A stretch of 64,000 nucleotides of DNA from Haliscomenobacter sp. (GTDB lineage: Bacteria > Bacteroidota > Bacteroidia > Chitinophagales > Saprospiraceae), in contig JADJPL010000003.1 in assembly GCA_016713275.1 (NCBI GenBank), positions 1 through 64,000 of the forward strand, read 5' to 3'. Shown here one piece after another: positions 1 to 10,298 of the stretch; position 1 is the stretch's first letter, and every line of letters begins with the position of its first letter. The notes beneath the pieces were generated by a model. It was given only the letters and a program-made list of their open reading frames with translations. It did no database searches and was not told the origin of the DNA. The position numbers and the translations under genes were made by a program.

Positions 1-1706
1 CGTTGAAAAACCCTTCTCTGGCCAGGGAGACGAAATTGGCGACCGTCCCCGGAGCATGAGCAGGGAATAAATCAAGCTCAATCCGCCCTTTGGTCGTCGT
101 AAGGACGGCTTTGGGCTTGCGCCCAAGCTGGCCCGCCAGGTCCCAGTTGATCGGGTGATTGAACTTGGGCTTTGCAGGAGGAGGCGTTTTCCCTGTGCGC
201 AGAAATTCCGCCGTTTGCTGAATTTCCTGGTAGGTTTCCTGGTCTCTGGGTATTTGCAGCGTAGCCAGGGCGGTGTCGATGAACGTCAGCGTATCGATAT
301 AGAGCCGGTACTGGCGGGCAGGCTGGCGCAAAGCGCCCGCTGCGATCGCCATAGGTCAGCATCCCCGAAAGCAGGATGGTTTTGAATATGCCCGCAAATT
401 CGCTGGCGGTTTTCCGGTGGCCAAAGCCAAAGTATTTATCGAAATCGGTACGGGCGCTGATGGCGGCAAGGGCTTCCGCTGCGGCGCTTCGCACGGCCGG
501 ATGCCGGGCTTCCGTCCACGCCCGGAACAGGTACCGGTAGTTCCACCCGTATTCGCCCAAAGCGCGCAGGTAGGCCGCTTTGTTGTATGGTTTTTGTGCC
601 AGCTCAAACCGGACCCGGTTGTCCTGGTTGATGGCGCCCCGGGATTCCTGGAAGTAAGCAGGCAAATGCCGTTGGGCAGCCCCCAGTAAAGCCGCCTTGA
701 TGGGAGCGCTAAGCAGGGTGTCTCGGGAGAGACGCCAATAGGCCATGGCATCGTTGGGCTGTCCGTATTCCAGGAAAAACTGGGCTGCCCTGTTTGCTAC
801 ATGCAACTGGGGGTCTTTCAAAGAGGCAATGATCAGGTCCCTGCTTCGGGTATAGTCAAAGTTGGCAAAGGCCCGGATGAGGTTAACTTTTACCCGGTAG
901 TCGGTTTCTTTGGCGTACCAGGAAACCAGGGTGTCGATGGCAACGGGACGTTTGACTTTGCCAAGGGCCGTAGCCAGCGCCATGCGGATCCACGGATCGG
1001 GTTCGGTTGGGGCCGATTGGGCGAGCGGGCCGGCAAAGGTGTCGAGTGGTATCTTGGCGGCCCGGGCCAAATAATTGGCCGCCATAAGTCGCGCAGAAGC
1101 CGGGTACGCTGGTTGGACCGCGAGATCGACCATGCGTTTGGTACCGCGCTCCGAAAGGATCCCCCGAAGCCCGAACCGGTAAATTCCCCGGGCTTGCCCA
1201 AGAAGCAACAAGGTGTCGGTGTTGCGATAGGTGACCACGCTGCTCATTTGCTCCAGCGTAGCCGCTGAACCGCATTTCCCCAAAGCCTCCAAAATAGCGG
1301 CGTTCACCTGAGTAGCAAGCCCCAGGCTATCGTAGGGATCGAAAGCTTCGATCAGATGCGGTTCGGCTTTTGCAGACCCGATTTGCCCCAACGCGTACGC
1401 TGCCGCTTCCCGAACCGCTCCAACAGGATCTCCGAGCACCCGGGCTAGCGAGTCGACGGCGCTGCTATCCCGCAGGGAAGCAAATGCATTAGCCGCTGCC
1501 AGCCGGTAGGTAGGGTCGGTATGCCGCAGGTAAGGATATAAACTATCCGAAAGAAGCTGGTCCTGAAGATTATAGATACGCTGATATTCAGGGTCGTTGA
1601 GCACATCTGTCCTGATCTCCGTAAGGATTTTCTCTTTTTGGGGAGGGATGCAGGAGCTAAGCGCAAGGCTAATTCCTACTGCCAGCCAAACCCCGGGTTT
1701 GATCAT
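1..1706 (-). CDS. HEAT-repeat lipoprotein fused to a cyclophilin-type peptidyl-prolyl isomerase (partial, frameshifted)
   Basis: The start at 1706 gives a lipoprotein signal peptide with lipobox LSSC (Cys19). Residues about 60-450 form a series of HEAT-like helical repeats (for example AAYALGQIGSAKAEP). The open frame stays clear to base 78, but after about residue 455 it loses similarity. Reading one base over from the CCC run at 336-338 restores a sensible protein (GALRQPARQYRLY and onward) that ends in KAVLTTTKGRIELDLFP and TVANFVSLA, the opening strands of a cyclophilin domain, which continues off the left edge. The protein is probably an envelope-anchored prolyl isomerase with a HEAT scaffold; its partners are unknown. 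It lies 27 bp downstream of the penicillin-binding protein and may share its transcript. The frameshift is probably a sequencing error. Confidence 0.8.
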
Positions 1707-1733
1707 TTCGGTTAATTTTTTGATGACCGTATG

Positions 1734-4305
1734 TTAATGTTGCCGGATGGAAGGGTCTTGCCGGATTTCATCTCCGAACATAGATTCCTCCTCGTCGAAT
1801 TGCCCTTCCATACTGGGGGCCCCGCCCTGGTATTTGCTGCAATCCAGTTCGATTCCCAGATCGCCGGGAGGCCGGAAAAACCGGGCTTCAGGGTCGTAAT
1901 CGACCAGCGAAGAACGTTCGATGCGCTTGAGAAATTCTGCGAAGAAAGGCTTGGCCATCCGCGCCCCTTGCCCCATTCCCGAAGACCGGAAAACGATCCA
2001 GCGGTCTTCGCCCCCAACCCAGGTGCCGACGACCAAACTGGGCGTTATGCCCATAAACCACCCGTCGACATTGTCGTTGGTCGTGCCGGTTTTTCCGCCT
2101 ACCTCGCTACGTACGCCCCCAACGGCGGCGGAGTAGCGGAGCATGTCTACCATAACTTAATTGGCATTCGGCTGCAGTGCCCGTTTTTCCTCCTGAATTC
2201 CTTCGTAAATGATCCGTCCGTTTTTGTCTTCGATCCGCAGAATCGTATTAGGCCGGTTATAGATTCCGTTATTGGCAAAGGTCGTATAGGCGCCGGTCAT
2301 TTCCATCACGGTCAAGTCCGTAGAGCCCAAACAAATCGAAGGCGACTGAGGTACTTTGAGCCGGCCATTGGGGTAACGCGCGCTGCTGTCGATACCCATT
2401 TCGTGGATCAGCGCCCGAACGGGCTCCGTATCTCCAAGTTGTTTCATCAGATACACCGATACGGTGTTCTTCGAATTTTTTAATCCTTCGAATAACGTCA
2501 CCTGCCGGTTGGAGTAGCTTTCTCCGAAGTTCTTGGGAGTCCAGGGGGTGATAAGGCCAAAACTGCCCTCTCCCACTTCAATCGTCTGAGGCATATCCCA
2601 AACCTTGAAGCAGGGAGAAATCCCTTGCTGGGCAATAGCGGTCGCATAGACAAAGGGCTTGAAGGAGGACCCAACCTGCCGGTTCGTGCGAACGTGATCG
2701 TATTTGAAATATTTATAATTAACTCCGCCAACCCAGGCTTTGATATATCCGGTGCGCGGGTCAACCGCCAGCATACCCGTTTGCAAAAACATCCGGTGGT
2801 ATTTGATCGAGTCCAGCGGCGACATAACCGTGTCCTTTTCCATTTCCCTCGTTATACGCAAATACCCGCATGGAAACGGGAGTTCGGAACTCCCGCATGG
2901 TCTCTTCCTGGAGGCGCTCCCAGGTCGTTTTTAACTGGGGAAAGACCGAACTGCGCTCGACCCTCCGAAGCCTGCTGGCGGTGCGGGACGTGAGAATCCG
3001 CGCTTTCTCCAGGCTGTCCAGATAACCCGGTCTGGCGTTTTCCCGCATGGTCAGTTGGATTTCCCTATCGTTTGTGCTCCAGGCAACATCGGGAAACTCA
3101 TTCTGGAGTACGGATAATACCGGCCCCAGGTAGCGCTCGCGGAGCACCTGGTAGCGTTCGGTTTCCCGGATGACGCGTTGGAGTTCCTGTTCCCGGGTAG
3201 TCAGCGGCACCTCGTGATCCGACCGGGTGCGGTATTTCCATGGATCGAGGCCTTTCCATTCCTTGAAGAAGATTTCCTGGGTTTTCGCCATGTGTTCCAG
3301 CATGACGGATTCGGCAATCCGCTGCATTTCGGCGTCGATGGAGGTGTATATCCGCAATCCGTCGCGATAAATGTCGTACATGGTTCCATCCGATTTCAGG
3401 TTTTCCTCCCTGCTCAGGATGTCCTTGATATCTTTGGCTAATTCGCTGCGAAAATAGGTCGCATTCCCATCGAGGAACGTTCTGGGAGAAAAACGAATCC
3501 CCAAGGGTTTTTGCCTCAGGTCATCGTATTCGGCACTGCTGAGAGCGCCTGCTTTGACCATTTGTTTCAGAACCACTTCCCGGCGTTTGAGTACCAGCTC
3601 GGGCCTGCGGAGGGGGTTGTACAGCGAAGAGTTTTTGAGCATACCGATCAACGTGGCCGCTTCCTGTATTTGCAGGCTGTCCTGGGATTTGTTGAAATAA
3701 ATCTCCGATGCCAGCTTAATCCCCTGCGCACCATTGATGAAGTCGTATTTGTTCAGATACAGGGACAGGATCTCATCTTTGGTGTACTTTCGTTCGAGCC
3801 GAACAGCGATGATCCATTCTTTTAACTTTTGAAGGACCCGAACGAACTTATTGGAAGCTCTTTTACCCGTAAAAAGGAGTTTGGCCAACTGTTGGGTGAT
3901 GGTGCTGGCGCCGCCCGAGCTTTCTTTTTGCAATAAGACCGTTTTGAAAAGCACCCGGCCCAGCGCTTTGAAGTCAATCCCGGAATGCTGGTAGTACCGA
4001 ACGTCTTCGGTAGCAATCAAGGCCTGGACTAAATAGGGGGACAGCTCGTCGAATTGCACCGGAACCCGGTTTTCGGTGTAATAACGGCCCAACACCTCGC
4101 CACTTGCTGCAAAGACTTCGGAAGCCAGCTCGCTTTTGGGGTTTTCAAGCTGTTGAACCGAAGGGAGGTTGCTAAAGGAAAGCCCGAAAAACAGCAAAAG
4201 GGCAGCGGCAAAGCCGCCAAAAACAATCCTCCAAAGCCATTTGATGATGGAAACGTATTGGGGGTCGTCCGTTCCGCTGAATAAATAATCGATCAATTGC
4301 CGCAT
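1734..4305 (-). CDS. Class A penicillin-binding protein (PBP1A type), with one frameshift and one in-frame stop
   Basis: This is a bifunctional peptidoglycan glycosyltransferase/transpeptidase. A membrane anchor lies at residues 20-45. The GT51 domain has the catalytic pair E100-D101 in ATEDVRYYQHSG and the GGASTITQQLAK motif at 131-142. The transpeptidase domain shows GSSFKPF (S-x-x-K), NSKN (S-x-N) and GGKTGTTND (K-T-G). The frame breaks at the CCC run 2846-2848, where one surplus base separates MRVFAYNE from EMEKDTVMSPLDS. A TAA at 2157-2159 then interrupts the same frame between the S-x-N and K-T-G motifs (NAN-stop-VMVDMLRYS), where Tyr would be expected. Corrected length is about 856 residues, normal for the family. 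Either the consensus is wrong at both sites or this copy lacks its transpeptidase C-terminus. Confidence 0.85.
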
Positions 4306-4321
4306 GGCGTATGCATTTTCA

Positions 4322-4329
4322 CAAAAATA
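4322..4329 (-). promoter_or_regulatory. Candidate -7 box for the penicillin-binding protein gene
   Basis: On the minus strand the bases read TATTTTTG, an exact match to the Bacteroidota -7 consensus TAnnTTTG, 16 bp ahead of the ATG at 4305. No good -33 TTTG is seen at the usual spacing, so support is modest. Confidence 0.35.
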
Positions 4330-4482
4330 AACGATTTCGGCAAAGCCCCATAATTATACCCCAAATACACCGGCTTGCCGGGTATTCATCCCATCGCTTC
4401 TTTGACTTAAGCCGCAACGCACCAGGAAGTTCCTTTGGATGAACTGGAGCATTGGGTTACTTTTATCCGAAAATTGGAATAC

Positions 4483-5643
4483 ATGGAAATTGGTATTGTC
4501 GGTTGTGGGGCAATGGGAACAGGAATCGCGCAGGTCGCCGCCAGCGCGGGCCACCCGGTTGCCCTCTGGGACGTGGACCCCGACGCGCTAAAACGGGCAG
4601 AACAGGACCTCCAAAGAGGGCTTACGCGTTTGGCAGACAAAGGCAAACTTACCCCGGAGCAGGCAGGAGAAATTCTGGCTAGAATGCGCCTGGTGAACGA
4701 CCTGGAGGAACTGCGCCACGCGGGATTGGTGGTCGAAGCGGTGGTGGAACGGCTGGAGGTGAAACGGCGCCTCGTTGCCCAACTGGAAATGGTCGTTTCT
4801 CCGGACTGCATTCTGGCGACCAATACCTCTTCGCTGTCCGTGTCCGCCATTGCCGGAGGGTGCACGCAGCGCCCGGAGCGGGTGCTGGGACTCCATTTTT
4901 TTAATCCCGCCCCGGTTCTGGAGCTGGTGGAAGTCATTCCGGCCCTTCAAACTGCGCCGCAATATGTGGCGTTCGCCGAAGCGCTGGTAAGGCAATGGGG
5001 CAAAACCCCCGTAGTAGCCAGGGACACCCCGGGGTTTATCGTCAACCGGGTTGCAAGGCCGTATTATGGCGAATCGCTTCGGATATTGGACGAAGGGCTG
5101 GCCGATACGGCTACGATCGATTGGGCCATGACCGAGATCGGGGGCTTCCGGATGGGGCCTTTTGCCCTGATGGATTATATCGGAAACGACGTGAACTATG
5201 CCGTGACGGAAAGCGTATTTCAGGCCTGTTATTTTGATCCCAGATACCGGCCGTCGCATACCCAGAAGCGGTTGGTCGACGCAGGGCAGCTCGGGCGAAA
5301 AACCGGAAAGGGGTTTTACGATTATAGCGATTTGGCCCAACCCCTCGTTCCCCGAAAAGATCAGGGCTTAGGGAAAATCCTTTTTGAGCGCGTATTGATG
5401 ATGCTCATCAACGAAGCGGCGGATGCCGTCTATTGGGGCATTGCTACCCCGGAAGACGTCGATCTGGCGATGACCAAGGGCGTAAATTATCCCCGGGGCC
5501 TTCTGGCCTGGGCGGATGCGATTGGCCTTTCGAGGTGCGTCCGGATATTGGACACGCTTTTTGAAGAATACCACGAAGATCGCTACCGGTGCAGCCCCTT
5601 GCTCAGACAAAAAGTGAGGGACTGCCAACGTTTTTTCCGCTGA
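4483..5643 (+). CDS. 3-hydroxyacyl-CoA dehydrogenase (3-hydroxybutyryl-CoA dehydrogenase type)
   Basis: This enzyme oxidises 3-hydroxyacyl-CoA with NAD+ in beta-oxidation, butanoate metabolism or phenylacetate breakdown. The frame is open from 4435, but the ATG at 4483 places the Rossmann motif GIVGCGAMGTGIAQ (GxGxxG at residues 7-12) at the very N-terminus, as the family requires. GLHFFNPAP carries the catalytic histidine, and GFIVNRVARPYYGE opens the first C-terminal helical domain. A second, shorter C-terminal domain follows (DLAMTKGVNYPRGLLAWAD). At 386 residues it lies between single-domain enzymes (about 285) and PaaH/PaaC (about 500). The gene is divergent from the penicillin-binding protein and ends 3 bp from the convergent protease gene. 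A thiolase at 42786-43994 could act in the same pathway. Confidence 0.9.
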   Translation: MEIGIVGCGAMGTGIAQVAASAGHPVALWDVDPDALKRAEQDLQRGLTRLADKGKLTPEQAGEILARMRLVNDLEELRHAGLVVEAVVERLEVKRRLVAQLEMVVSPDCILATNTSSLSVSAIAGGCTQRPERVLGLHFFNPAPVLELVEVIPALQTAPQYVAFAEALVRQWGKTPVVARDTPGFIVNRVARPYYGESLRILDEGLADTATIDWAMTEIGGFRMGPFALMDYIGNDVNYAVTESVFQACYFDPRYRPSHTQKRLVDAGQLGRKTGKGFYDYSDLAQPLVPRKDQGLGKILFERVLMMLINEAADAVYWGIATPEDVDLAMTKGVNYPRGLLAWADAIGLSRCVRILDTLFEEYHEDRYRCSPLLRQKVRDCQRFFR

Positions 5644-5646
5644 GTA

Positions 5647-8600
5647 TTACTTCCCGATAACGAGCTTGTGCACACTGCTGCCTTTGGAACTACGGACCCG
5701 GAGAAAATATACTCCTGCGGGAAAGCTCTTGACCGGGATCGCCGCCTGCCCGTTGCCCCCAAACAATGACGGATCGTACTGAGCGACGCTCCGGCCATCT
5801 GCGGCAAGGAGTTCCAGGGATTCCAGCGCTATGTGGTCCAACTGAACGGAAACCCAATCCGAGGCGGGATTGGGAAAGATATGGACCGCAGGGGCGCCCA
5901 GAGGGTCTGTTTCCAATCCTGTAAATACCGAAGGTTCAACAATGCTTCCCCAACCGGCAGTCTGCGCGCAAACCATTTCCCCTTCACTGCTCAGAACGCA
6001 TGCCGGCGAAGCGTAATGGAAGGCATCGAAAAGCTCCACTTCGTCGATATACCACCCTGGGAGGAAGGAAGATCCCCGGCCCGGAGCATCTTCATTGGTC
6101 GCAAAGCGGAAACGCAGGCGAATGGATTTGCCGGCATACGGGCGCATATCGGCATAACTTGCCTGAAAACCGGAAGGGCTCTGGCCCGAAAACCCGTTTT
6201 GGGTGGCAACGCCAAAGGCATTGTTGTAGAGCGGGCGAGCGTACGGCATGCGGAATATCAACGAATCGGGAATAGGGCTCCAGGTGATGCCTTCATTGAG
6301 GGAAACCTCCACCACCCCTCCATCGTAGGTGGTCTCCGTGGTATATTGATGGAAAAAGCGGAGTACAGGCTTGGATCCGCTAATTTGGAGCGGTTCCGTG
6401 AGTTCCAGCGTATGGTGGTTTTCTTTTGAGCTGGAAGGGATATTCCAGCTCCGGCTGCCGTCTCCGGCACTGATATTGCTTCGTTCCCAGGTAGCTTCGC
6501 CCTTCAACGCGGACGTACGCCAAAGAAAGCTTTCCGACTCAAAATCTTCTTTGAATCGCTGAGAAGACGCCAGGGCGTCATCCGATTTCAATTGGTATCG
6601 AACGGTTTTGGTTTCTCCAGGCGCCAGTTCCCCCAGATCAAAAAACAGGATGCCCTTTTGCTGGTCTATTTGCAAAGCGCCCCGGGCAGAGTAAGCAACA
6701 AAGGTGGCGTTGGCCGGTACAGGGTCTTCTATGACGGTATTGGTTGCCTTGCTTTTCTTGTAGTTCGAGACGGTGAGCTCGACGTCGATGCGTTCTCCGG
6801 GAAGGATCAGCGGGGTGGATTTTTTTTCCAGAACCAGTGTTTCCTGGCAGGCAGGGGGGGCGTCAAACGCCTGAATCCCATCGTTTCGATCGTTGATGTT
6901 TCCCTGGTCGGCGCTCCAACCCAATCCGCGGCGGGCAAACACTTCCCAGATCAGGCATTGGTTAGCGCCCTGGTTGTTGATTAAGTCTGCTTTCAAGATG
7001 GCATCCCGCCCGTCGATGAACCCTGGATTGCAGGGCTGGAGTTTCATTCCGTCCATCACGAGTTGGATCGCCAGATTGTTCCCCCCCTTGCCGCGAAACA
7101 TGTCGGGATCCCAGCCATACCGGTCGGACAGCGCCCAGTACAGATCCCAAAGCGTAGCGGCCCAGATTTCCCCGACGGGGTGCGGAACGCGCGTCGTCGC
7201 TGTGGCTAACCGGGTGCCGATGATATCGTTGTACACCTGGTTATTGATGGAAAAATCAGTGGAATAAGGCTTCCGGCGGATACCAGGGCCCTGGACACCC
7301 AGTCGAACCGAATAATTTCCCACGCCCCGGGCTTCGGCGCCGGTTTGGCCGGTAAGAACGGTGGTTGCGAGCGCAAAAAAATCGCTCCAGCCTTCTCCCA
7401 TGCCTTCGTCGTTGAACAGGCAATCCGCCTTGGAAGGGCCTCCAGTTAGCCGGTTCGAGATCCCATGGGCGTACTCATGGGCCACGACGCCGTTGTCGAA
7501 GCTTCCGTCCCGTAGGGCAGGTCCTTGCCCCTGATACGCTATGTTTGCTGTCACGGTGATTCCCCGGTTGATCTCCTGCAGGATCCGCGCCGCGTCGGAA
7601 GAGCGAATCAGAACAGCAGGAATGGCAGGGTTGGGCGCTTTGGTATCGCCTCCCATAGTCATGATCTGGTCTTCATTATTTGCAATGATCACCCCGATTG
7701 CGCCTGCTTTTTCCGCTTGCAGCACCTTGTTTTTAAACGTACAGGACCCTCTGGTAATCAGGGCGATGTTTCCGCGGATTGCCCCGGAGTTGAGGATATA
7801 ACTGCAAGCCAGATTGACGCCGGCGCTATCGATAACGGGGACGACCTTGCCCACCGTAGGCTTGGAAGAGATCAGCGGTCCAAACGAAGCGGCGCCAGTT
7901 CGCCGGGATCCGGAAAGGGATGCTGGGGAGATGATTTGCAGATACTCGGCGTTGCTTGGCGTCCAGAAATACATTTGCATAGCGCCCGGGTCGCCGTCGG
8001 GCAAGGTGAGGAAGTTGGCGTTGTTGACGCCGCCGCCATCCTGGGCTTGGGCCAATACGGCATCCTGTTCCTTTCCGCCTTTCTGGTAGTTATTGACCTG
8101 GAAATTCCCGGCCGCTTCCGTGAATCCGTAGTGATAGGCCAGGTCGTGCATGACGTTATTGGTATAGAAAAGCTGGGTCATGGAGGGTTTGGGAAGATCG
8201 AGCGGCTCCATGGTTTCGGAGTAGGAAAAATCGAAGATGAGTTCAGGCCCTCCGTCGGGTTCAGCCCCGTCGCTCGCGTCGTCGTCGTCGCGATCCAGGT
8301 AGGCAAATACGTTGTTGCCCCGGGTGATGAAAAATTCCGGCCCCTGGAGGCCGTTGGTATCGTGCCAGCCAAAAGGAGAAGCGATCGGATCGGCAGGGTT
8401 GACGAGCATCTCCTGTTTTCCGTGAATCGGGCTTTCCACCGGCAGCGGGAAAACCTGGTAAACGGCCTGATCTCCGGCCAGGAGGGGAGAGGGGCCCGCC
8501 AGTGCAAAGGAATGTTGCTGCCCGTGGGTTTTGTGCATCGGGTCGTTGCAGGCGTCGTGCTGGGGGTTGCCGGATCCGAAATGGCAGTAAATGGTCCGAT

Positions 8601-9216
8601 TGAAGCGATCGAGGATTTCCCCGCTAACGGCGTCGACGAAGGTGACCCAGTAATCCGGATTCCGGGGGTCGTAGATTCCCGTTTGCCAAGCCAGGCGAAG
8701 GCTGCTGTCGGGCATGGGCAGGTAGACCAATTCGACAGGAATAGGCATTCTGGATACTTGAGCATCCGTATAGGTCGTGGGCTGGCCATCCCGGCGCCTT
8801 GGAAGCACGGGGATACGGGCCATGGGGAGGCCCATGGCCTCAGCCGTTTGTTTCAGGGCAGATCCGGCGCTAAAGGCTTCTTCGGAGGTATTGATCCGGC
8901 GGGAAAGCTGGGGCCAGAAGCGGTTTTCGGCGTGAACGACGTTGCCTCGGGCATCGAGATGGATTCCGGTAACTGCATGGATAATAGGGATGCCCGCGAT
9001 CCGTTGCTGCAGGTAGATATGCTCCGTCCCGTTATGGCCGCTGGTGTAGCGGTCCGAAACGACAAGGTCCGCCAGGTCGCCGCCGGTCAGGTTCCACCGG
9101 GTTTGGATCTGATGGAGAAAGGCAAGTGCCGGTTCGGGAATCGAAGCAGGTTGGGCAAAGGAAGAGGAGACCGACCAGATCGAAAGGCTAAAAAGGAGGA
9201 AGGTTAGACGCAGCAT
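5647..9216 (-). CDS. Secreted M36 (fungalysin-family) metalloprotease with PA domain and type IX sorting domain
   Basis: A Sec signal peptide (ending SSSFAQ) is followed by an FTP-type propeptide (about residues 45-200). The M36 catalytic domain has zinc motif HEYAH at 580-584 and the downstream glutamate in EGWSDFFA. A protease-associated domain is inserted before the zinc site (about 470-560, containing RGSCTFKNKVLQAEKAGA). A DUF11-like segment (about 830-905), a beta-sandwich region and a Por secretion C-terminal domain (HIFPNPASDWVSV to the end) follow. The expected product is a large protease exported by the type IX secretion system and attached to or released from the cell surface, probably for protein scavenging. 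At 1189 residues it is typical of Bacteroidota members. The frame is intact. Confidence 0.9.
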   Translation of the reverse strand: MLRLTFLLFSLSIWSVSSSFAQPASIPEPALAFLHQIQTRWNLTGGDLADLVVSDRYTSGHNGTEHIYLQQRIAGIPIIHAVTGIHLDARGNVVHAENRFWPQLSRRINTSEEAFSAGSALKQTAEAMGLPMARIPVLPRRRDGQPTTYTDAQVSRMPIPVELVYLPMPDSSLRLAWQTGIYDPRNPDYWVTFVDAVSGEILDRFNRTIYCHFGSGNPQHDACNDPMHKTHGQQHSFALAGPSPLLAGDQAVYQVFPLPVESPIHGKQEMLVNPADPIASPFGWHDTNGLQGPEFFITRGNNVFAYLDRDDDDASDGAEPDGGPELIFDFSYSETMEPLDLPKPSMTQLFYTNNVMHDLAYHYGFTEAAGNFQVNNYQKGGKEQDAVLAQAQDGGGVNNANFLTLPDGDPGAMQMYFWTPSNAEYLQIISPASLSGSRRTGAASFGPLISSKPTVGKVVPVIDSAGVNLACSYILNSGAIRGNIALITRGSCTFKNKVLQAEKAGAIGVIIANNEDQIMTMGGDTKAPNPAIPAVLIRSSDAARILQEINRGITVTANIAYQGQGPALRDGSFDNGVVAHEYAHGISNRLTGGPSKADCLFNDEGMGEGWSDFFALATTVLTGQTGAEARGVGNYSVRLGVQGPGIRRKPYSTDFSINNQVYNDIIGTRLATATTRVPHPVGEIWAATLWDLYWALSDRYGWDPDMFRGKGGNNLAIQLVMDGMKLQPCNPGFIDGRDAILKADLINNQGANQCLIWEVFARRGLGWSADQGNINDRNDGIQAFDAPPACQETLVLEKKSTPLILPGERIDVELTVSNYKKSKATNTVIEDPVPANATFVAYSARGALQIDQQKGILFFDLGELAPGETKTVRYQLKSDDALASSQRFKEDFESESFLWRTSALKGEATWERSNISAGDGSRSWNIPSSSKENHHTLELTEPLQISGSKPVLRFFHQYTTETTYDGGVVEVSLNEGITWSPIPDSLIFRMPYARPLYNNAFGVATQNGFSGQSPSGFQASYADMRPYAGKSIRLRFRFATNEDAPGRGSSFLPGWYIDEVELFDAFHYASPACVLSSEGEMVCAQTAGWGSIVEPSVFTGLETDPLGAPAVHIFPNPASDWVSVQLDHIALESLELLAADGRSVAQYDPSLFGGNGQAAIPVKSFPAGVYFLRVRSSKGSSVHKLVIGK

Positions 9217-9420
9217 GAGGAACGAAGGTATTTTGTGTACATTTGAACGAGTTTCTGAGGCCGGGCTTGCAAAAGGCGGAGGACCCCGGCGCTTCCTATC
9301 ATAACTTAAACGGGGAGGAAAAGTAGAGAAAAAAGACCTGGATTTTTGGCGTAGGAATTACATTTTTAGTTTAAATCGCTTTTATAGCGCGGGTATATAA
9401 AGAAACAAGCGGAAGAAGGA

Positions 9421-10176
9421 ATGAACGAACAGTCGCAAACGGGTAAAGAGATCATTTACGGGCGCCATCCGGTAGCGGATGCCATCCGGGCTGGGATTTC
9501 CGTAGATAAGGTGATGTTGCAGCAAGGCCTACGCGGAGAATATGAAAAAGAGATCCGGGCATTGTGCAAGGAACGGCAGATCCCGATGGTGGTAAGCCCG
9601 CGGGAACGGTTCGGAAAATGGGTGCAGGGAAACCACCAGGGCGTGCTTGCATTCATTGCCCCCATCGCTTTTCAGCGGCTGGAGGAGGTACTTCCCGGAG
9701 TATTTGAAAAGGGAGAAACCCCGCTCTTTGTGGTGATGGACGGCATTACCGACGTCCGGAATTTTGGGGCCATTGCGCGGACTGCGGAAGTTTGCGGGGC
9801 ACACGGCCTGATCGTTCCGCGCAAGCGCACGGCCTGGATCAACGCAGAGGCGATGAAGGTTTCTGCAGGGGCATTAAGCCATATCCCTGTGTGCCGGGAA
9901 TCCAGCCTGGTCGTCGCACTGGACTATTTGCGGTTATCGGGCGTGCAGGTGATGGCCAGCGATCTGGAAGCGGACCGGTACCTGTTTGATCTGGATCTGG
10001 TTGGTCCAACAGCGCTGGTCCTTGGATCGGAAGGCGAGGGAATTAGCGCTCCGGTTCGAAAGGCTGCCGACCGGACGTTTCTGATTCCTCAGAAAGGGGT
10101 GACGGATTCGCTGAATGTGTCGGTTGCTGCGGGGATCATGTTGTACGAAGCCATGCGGCAGCGATGGGCTAAATGA
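9421..10176 (+). CDS. rlmB: 23S rRNA (guanosine-2'-O-)-methyltransferase RlmB (TrmH/SpoU family)
   Basis: This SPOUT-fold methyltransferase is predicted to modify G2251 in the P-loop of 23S rRNA using S-adenosylmethionine. The N-terminal substrate-binding domain starts at EIIYGRHPVADAI. The three SpoU motifs are present in order: NFGAIARTAEVCGAHG (motif 1), LVLGSEGEGI (motif 2) and DSLNVSVAAGIMLYEA (motif 3), the last two forming the trefoil knot. The length of 251 residues is normal. TrmH paralogues look similar, but the N-terminal domain favours RlmB. The gene is monocistronic and convergent with the S24 repressor, separated from it by a long palindrome. Confidence 0.9.
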   Translation: MNEQSQTGKEIIYGRHPVADAIRAGISVDKVMLQQGLRGEYEKEIRALCKERQIPMVVSPRERFGKWVQGNHQGVLAFIAPIAFQRLEEVLPGVFEKGETPLFVVMDGITDVRNFGAIARTAEVCGAHGLIVPRKRTAWINAEAMKVSAGALSHIPVCRESSLVVALDYLRLSGVQVMASDLEADRYLFDLDLVGPTALVLGSEGEGISAPVRKAADRTFLIPQKGVTDSLNVSVAAGIMLYEAMRQRWAK

Positions 10177-10188
10177 CAATCAAAAAAA

Positions 10189-10256
10189 GGGGCTGTTTCA
10201 AAAAGCAGGGCATAGCGTTCCAGAGAGCAACTATGGATGCTTTTTGAGACAGCCCC
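10189..10256. repeat. Palindromic element A (terminator-like or MITE-like)
   Basis: The 19-nt arms GGGGCTGTTTCAAAAAGCA (10189-10207) and TGCTTTTTGAGACAGCCCC (10238-10256) pair with a single G-T wobble. An inner stem CATAG/CTATG (10211-10215 and 10231-10235) lies inside. A run of seven A precedes it on the + strand, so on the minus strand the hairpin is followed by T7, a good intrinsic terminator for the S24 repressor gene. The arm core CTGTTTCAAAA recurs in element B at 19905-20011, with the wobble at the same place. Arms of this kind resemble IS terminal inverted repeats, so a MITE remnant used as a terminator is possible. Confidence 0.7.
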
Positions 10257-10298
10257 TGGAAAGCAGGAACTATACTACAGAGAAAAGAATAGACGGCG

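Noticed and set aside
7525..9207. Plus-strand open frame of 560 codons opposite the M36 protease
   Set aside because: It is the antisense shadow of a well-supported gene, with no recognisable motif.
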